Made by a program: the position numbers and the translations under genes. From Desulfobulbaceae bacterium UBA5628 (GTDB taxonomy: Bacteria; Desulfobacterota; Desulfobulbia; Desulfobulbales; Desulfurivibrionaceae), in assembly GCA_002421565.1 (NCBI GenBank), contig DIKC01000097.1, positions 1 through 9,135 of the forward strand: a stretch of DNA of 9,135 nucleotides. The letters run 5' to 3'. Under the pieces are notes generated by a model, which had not been told where the DNA came from, searched no databases, and saw only the letters and a program-made list of their open reading frames with translations. Positions 6,887-9,135 of this stretch are shown piece after piece. Every line of letters begins with the position of its first letter. Positions within the stretch are counted from its first letter, which is position 1.

Positions 6887-8263
6887 TTATTCTCCCGGCA
6901 TGATCCGCCGGCGAGAACCGGCGCTGTAATAAGCTTCCATTATATCGGTGGCAAAAAAGGCCTCCACCACCCGGGGATCGAACTGCCCCCCGGCATTCTT
7001 CCGCAACTCGGCAAAGGCGGTATCGATGTCCAGACCCTTGCGATAGGGACGATCGGTGATCATCGCATCAAAGGTGTCGGCCACCGCGATGATCCGGGCA
7101 ATGAGATCAATCTCCTCGCCGGCCAGGCCGTCGGGATACCCCCGGCCGTCAAAACGTTCGTGGTGATGGCGAACCCCGGGAATTATATCCTTCATTTTTT
7201 TTATGTTGCATACTATTTCGGCCCCATAGGCGCTGTGCTGCTTGATCTGGGCAAACTCTTCGGCGGTCAGGGGGCCTTCCTTGAGCAGGACATTGTCCCG
7301 CACCCCGATCTTGCCGACATCGTGGAGCACCGCCGCCAGTTGCAGGCGGGTCAAGTCCTGTTGCCCCAGACCCAGGGTATTGCCGATGGCCAGACTGTAC
7401 TCCATGACCCGCTTGGTGTGGTTGCCGGTATAGGGATCGCGCTTTTCAATGGTCTCGGCCAGGGTGTAAACAGTGGTATAAAATGCTTCCTGAAGCTGCT
7501 CATAAAGGGAGGCGTTCTCAATGGCCACCGCGGCCTGGTAGGTCAGAGTCGAGAAGAGCTTGAGGTCTTCCGCCTTATAGCTCACCGGCTGTTCGCTGCT
7601 AAGACAGGAAACGCCGATAATCGCCTCGGAGGTTTTAAGCGGCGCGCACATCAGGGAACCGATCCGGGCGGCCCCGGCCACAAACCGGGAATCGGCGGCA
7701 ACATCATTGACGATCTCCGCCTGGCCGGAGGCGAGAACACTGCCGACCACCCCCTGATCCGAACGCATGGTCGCGGTTTCCCCGGCCTCCGCTGCCTGGC
7801 CGTGGGCGGCCAGCAACTCCAGGCCGCCTTCCTCCCGCCCCAGCACCCACAAAGACATCCGGTCAAACTCGATCACCCGCCGGGCCTGCTCGATTACCAG
7901 CCGGGCCACCTCCCGCCGGTCAAGACAGGAGGCAACCTTCTCCACCAGATCATAGAGCAGGGTTATTTCCTTGTATTTATGCAGGGTTTCCGTAACCAGG
8001 CCGCGCCGCTCGATTTCCCGTCCCGCCTCATAGGCCAGCAGCCGGGCAATGGCTTCAACCTCGGGAGCGCCTTTAACCCGGCCGCACAATTCATCGCCGA
8101 CCATTACCGGATAAACCGCGCCGCTCACGACCTCGCCGGCCGCCAGCAGCAAATCCCCATCCTGATCCTCGATGCGGACGCCTTCCTTCAGGCCGTCCAC
8201 CAGCCCCCTGACCACCGCGCCGAAACCCGGCTTCTTCAGCAGTTTACCGATTTTGATCGTCAT
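6887..8263 (-). CDS. GAF/HD-GYP protein, predicted c-di-GMP phosphodiesterase
   Basis: The protein has 458 aa and is predicted to be soluble. Residues 1 to about 88 form a small N-terminal domain that I do not recognise (GVRIEDQDGDLLLAAGE, then VYPVMVGDELCG), perhaps a sensory fold. A helical linker (about 85-112) precedes a GAF domain (about 113-255). The HD-GYP domain (about 262-440) carries NHTKRV at 281-286, the metal-binding LHDVGKIG at 313-320, H343, HHHE at 366-369, GRGYPDGL at 373-380, and ADTFDAMITDRPYRKG at 395-410. All expected metal and signature residues are present, so hydrolysis of c-di-GMP is likely, controlled by the N-terminal and GAF modules. The ATG lies 5 nt after a 39-codon small gene and lacks a good Shine-Dalgarno, implying coupling to it. 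It is the first large gene of the chemosensory operon. Confidence 0.93.
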   Translation of the reverse strand: MTIKIGKLLKKPGFGAVVRGLVDGLKEGVRIEDQDGDLLLAAGEVVSGAVYPVMVGDELCGRVKGAPEVEAIARLLAYEAGREIERRGLVTETLHKYKEITLLYDLVEKVASCLDRREVARLVIEQARRVIEFDRMSLWVLGREEGGLELLAAHGQAAEAGETATMRSDQGVVGSVLASGQAEIVNDVAADSRFVAGAARIGSLMCAPLKTSEAIIGVSCLSSEQPVSYKAEDLKLFSTLTYQAAVAIENASLYEQLQEAFYTTVYTLAETIEKRDPYTGNHTKRVMEYSLAIGNTLGLGQQDLTRLQLAAVLHDVGKIGVRDNVLLKEGPLTAEEFAQIKQHSAYGAEIVCNIKKMKDIIPGVRHHHERFDGRGYPDGLAGEEIDLIARIIAVADTFDAMITDRPYRKGLDIDTAFAELRKNAGGQFDPRVVEAFFATDIMEAYYSAGSRRRIMPGE

Positions 8264-8268
8264 GGTTA

Positions 8269-8388
8269 TTACTTTGTGTTATCCAGGTAACCACCTTCAA
8301 TAAGGCAATCGCGCACCCCTTTTTTCCGAACCGCCTCTATGAGCCAAGATAGATTTTGATCTCGCCTCTCTTTCCCTCCCCGACCCAT
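8269..8388 (-). CDS. Unrecognised 39-aa small protein opening the operon
   Basis: An ATG at 8388-8386 opens a 39-codon frame that ends in TAA at 8271-8269, 5 nt before the HD-GYP start. It has the best ribosome site in the window (AAGGAGGGGAGGAAT just upstream), while the HD-GYP gene has none. The product starts with a basic MGRGGKERRDQ, has an amphipathic helix-like centre (LSWLIEAVRKKGVRDCLIEG), and ends GYLDNTK. Composition is balanced and protein-like rather than low complexity, with one Cys and one Trp and no membrane segment or signal peptide. It lies downstream of a good promoter in a leader otherwise without genes. I do not recognise a family. It could be a functional microprotein, for example a partner of the HD-GYP protein, or a leader peptide that loads ribosomes for the coupled gene. 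Confidence 0.65.
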   Translation of the reverse strand: MGRGGKERRDQNLSWLIEAVRKKGVRDCLIEGGYLDNTK

Positions 8389-8406
8389 ATTCCTCCCCTC
8401 CTTTTG
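8389..8406 (-). promoter_or_regulatory. Very strong ribosome binding site of the small gene
   Basis: The minus strand reads CAAAAGGAGGGGAGGAAT immediately before the ATG at 8388. It contains AAGGAGG and a second GGAGG-like stretch at good spacing, so this is the main translation entry point of the operon. Confidence 0.75.
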
Positions 8407-8469
8407 CTCCGGATAGTTATACCGCTAAAAAACGCGCCGTTTACTGATGTCTGTCAGGCACCGGATTTG
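8389..8469 (-). other. Operon 5' leader with no further identified element
   Basis: This stretch between the promoter and the small gene contains a TGTCAGGCACC-like segment near 8452-8462 and a T-rich run. A weak second -10-like TATAAC occurs at 8416-8421 but has no acceptable -35 box. I saw no riboswitch-like fold that I could support, and no c-di-GMP riboswitch. Confidence 0.3.
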
Positions 8470-8498
8470 ATCATAAAGGCCCGATCCGCAAAAATCAA
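8470..8498 (-). promoter_or_regulatory. Sigma70-type promoter of the chemosensory operon
   Basis: On the minus strand a -35 box TTGATT (8493-8498) and a -10 box TATGAT (8470-8475) are separated by exactly 17 bp. They match the consensus at 4/6 and 5/6 positions. The AT-rich stretch just upstream (8499-8521, partly the terminator T-tract) could act as an UP element. Transcription should start near 8462-8464, leaving a leader of about 75 nt before the small gene and about 200 nt before the HD-GYP start. Confidence 0.6.
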
Positions 8499-8513
8499 CT
8501 GTTTAGATTTTGC

Positions 8514-8558
8514 AAAAAAAAGCCCTTGGCCGCCTCCGCAACGGAGACGAGCAAGGGC
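8514..8558 (-). terminator. Rho-independent terminator of the upstream MCP gene
   Basis: In the minus-strand RNA, GCCCTTG (8558-8552) pairs with CAAGGGC (8528-8522), and an inner CUCCG/CGGAG closes on a 3-nt loop (8541-8539). Allowing two G-U pairs, this is a 17-step stem with one mismatch (8529/8551). It is followed by eight U residues (8521-8514). It starts 36 nt after the MCP stop and separates that gene from the chemosensory operon. Confidence 0.9.
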
Positions 8559-8594
8559 GAAATCGCCGCCAGGGACGGGCGAGGAAAATATTCG

Positions 8595-9135
8595 TTAAAA
8601 ATCCTGAAAATCATCGTCATCCATCGGGATGACTTCCTTGGCTGCCTTGGGATGGTCGCTTTTGGCAGGGGGCTGAGGTTTAGCCTTGGCCGCCGCGGCC
8701 GCCGGGGCCGGCAAGCCCTTCTTGATCGCGGCAACGGGGGCCTTTTCCTTGACCGCCGGTCTTTCGGGGGGGCGACGAAGAGCGGCGGCGCTGACTTGCG
8801 AGCGGCCGACTTCCCCCACCATCCGGCGCAGGCCGGCAAGGGCGTCTTCCATCATTTCCGCCTGGGCGCTGAGTTCCTCGGAGGCGGAGGCCGACTCCTC
8901 GGCATTGGCGGCGTTCTGCTGAACCACCTTCGTCTGAAAAGCGATCTCATCGATCGTCTTGATGATCTTTGCCATGTCTTCGCTTCCTACGGCGATCTCC
9001 TGCATCGCCCCGGTCAGCTCCTGCATGGCGCCATTGGCTTCGTTGACAACCTGTCCGGTTTCGGCCATCAACTTGTTGGCCTGATTGGCGTTTTCGGCAT
9101 TCTGCGACGTCATCGACGTCAGTTCCTCGATCGAG
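8595..9135 (-). CDS. Methyl-accepting chemotaxis protein, C-terminal part, with the signalling tip missing (runs off the right edge)
   Basis: The frame is open from the window edge to TAA at 8597-8595, giving 180 visible residues. It begins with MCP coiled coil (SIEELTSMTSQNAENANQAN) and proceeds through SEDMAKIIKTIDEIAFQT, which in ordinary MCPs leads straight into the tip NLLALNAAVEAARAGEAG. Here the next residues are KVVQQNAANAEESASASEEL, a motif that normally lies roughly 100 residues later in the return helix. The tip and most of the return arm are therefore absent, in frame, with the junction at about 8930/8931. A flexible linker rich in Ala, Pro and Lys follows, and the protein ends IPMDDDDFQDF. 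DFQDF fits the x-aromatic-x-x-aromatic pentapeptide pattern that tethers CheR/CheB. Without the tip it should not bind CheA/CheW normally. It may be a decaying receptor, a specialised variant or an assembly artefact. Confidence 0.85.
   Translation of the reverse strand, partial: SIEELTSMTSQNAENANQANKLMAETGQVVNEANGAMQELTGAMQEIAVGSEDMAKIIKTIDEIAFQTKVVQQNAANAEESASASEELSAQAEMMEDALAGLRRMVGEVGRSQVSAAALRRPPERPAVKEKAPVAAIKKGLPAPAAAAAKAKPQPPAKSDHPKAAKEVIPMDDDDFQDF

Noticed and set aside
7160..8290. Long open frame on the plus strand (376 codons) opposite the HD-GYP gene
   Set aside because: The opposite strand encodes an intact GAF/HD-GYP protein with all motifs, while this product has no recognisable motif. 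It is also antisense to the small gene and operon start.
8416..8438. Second promoter with -10-like TATAAC
   Set aside because: The hexamer 17 bp upstream (GTAAAC) is a poor -35 box, and the promoter at 8470-8498 is clearly better.
8389..8469. Possible riboswitch (for example c-di-GMP responsive) in the operon leader
   Set aside because: I could not find conserved core motifs or a convincing paired fold; most of the apparent leader is explained by the 39-codon small gene.
8264..8594. Sigma54 or sigma28 (flagellar) promoter for the operon
   Set aside because: No TGGCAC-N5-TTGC or flagellar-type pair was found on the minus strand in this interval.
8495..8839. Minus-strand 114-codon frame overlapping the MCP tail and the terminator
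   Set aside because: It is out of frame with the MCP, runs through the strong terminator and reads as Arg/Pro-rich sequence typical of a shifted frame.
1..9135. tRNA, rRNA, CRISPR array, insertion sequence or transposase gene
   Set aside because: No such signature was seen; the window is almost fully occupied by chemosensory genes with short or no gaps.

Overview
The window is a GC-rich piece of a Gram-negative genome that carries most of one chemosensory (Che-type) operon. Every gene I can support lies on the minus strand, so the window reads biologically from right to left. Family-level resemblance suggests a Desulfobacterota/deltaproteobacterial host: the gene order recalls the Myxococcus Frz system, and a palindrome translated as GTDLKSV matches a repeat type I remember from that group. 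The sequence alone does not prove the taxon.

Layout, right to left. (1) 9135-8595: the 3' end of a methyl-accepting chemotaxis protein (MCP) gene. It encodes the C-terminal helix, a flexible Ala/Pro/Lys linker and an acidic-aromatic tail, but the conserved hairpin tip appears to be cleanly deleted. (2) 8594-8389: a strong intrinsic terminator for that gene, then a good sigma70-type promoter and a leader. (3) 8388-8269: a 39-codon small gene with a near-ideal ribosome binding site, ending 5 nt before the next start. (4) 8263-6887: a GAF/HD-GYP protein, a predicted c-di-GMP phosphodiesterase. (5) 6869-6492: a single-domain response regulator. (6) 6492-4942: a receiver-PAS-histidine kinase. (7) 4939-4424: a canonical CheW. 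(8) 4427-4035: a short, divergent CheW-like protein. (9) 4038-2989: an MCP with two membrane segments and almost no periplasmic part. (10) 2985-1948: CheB. (11) 1951-455: CheR with a C-terminal TPR domain. (12) 455 to beyond position 1: the N-terminal part of CheA, with its phosphotransfer domain and a REP-like palindrome in the following linker.

The genes from the small ORF to cheA are packed with overlapping stop/start codons (ATGA or TAATG) or gaps of at most 17 nt, so they are probably one translationally coupled operon. The order CheW, small CheW-like, MCP, CheB, CheR-TPR, CheA is the order of frzA-frzB-frzCD-frzG/F-frzE components with only local rearrangement. This suggests an alternative-function (Frz/ACF-like) array rather than a classical flagellar one. 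The promoter-proximal HD-GYP, CheY-like protein and receiver-kinase suggest that the array connects to c-di-GMP turnover and to a second phosphorelay; that link is an inference.

Best candidates for something undescribed are the unannotated 39-aa gene that opens the operon, and the tip-less chemoreceptor just upstream.
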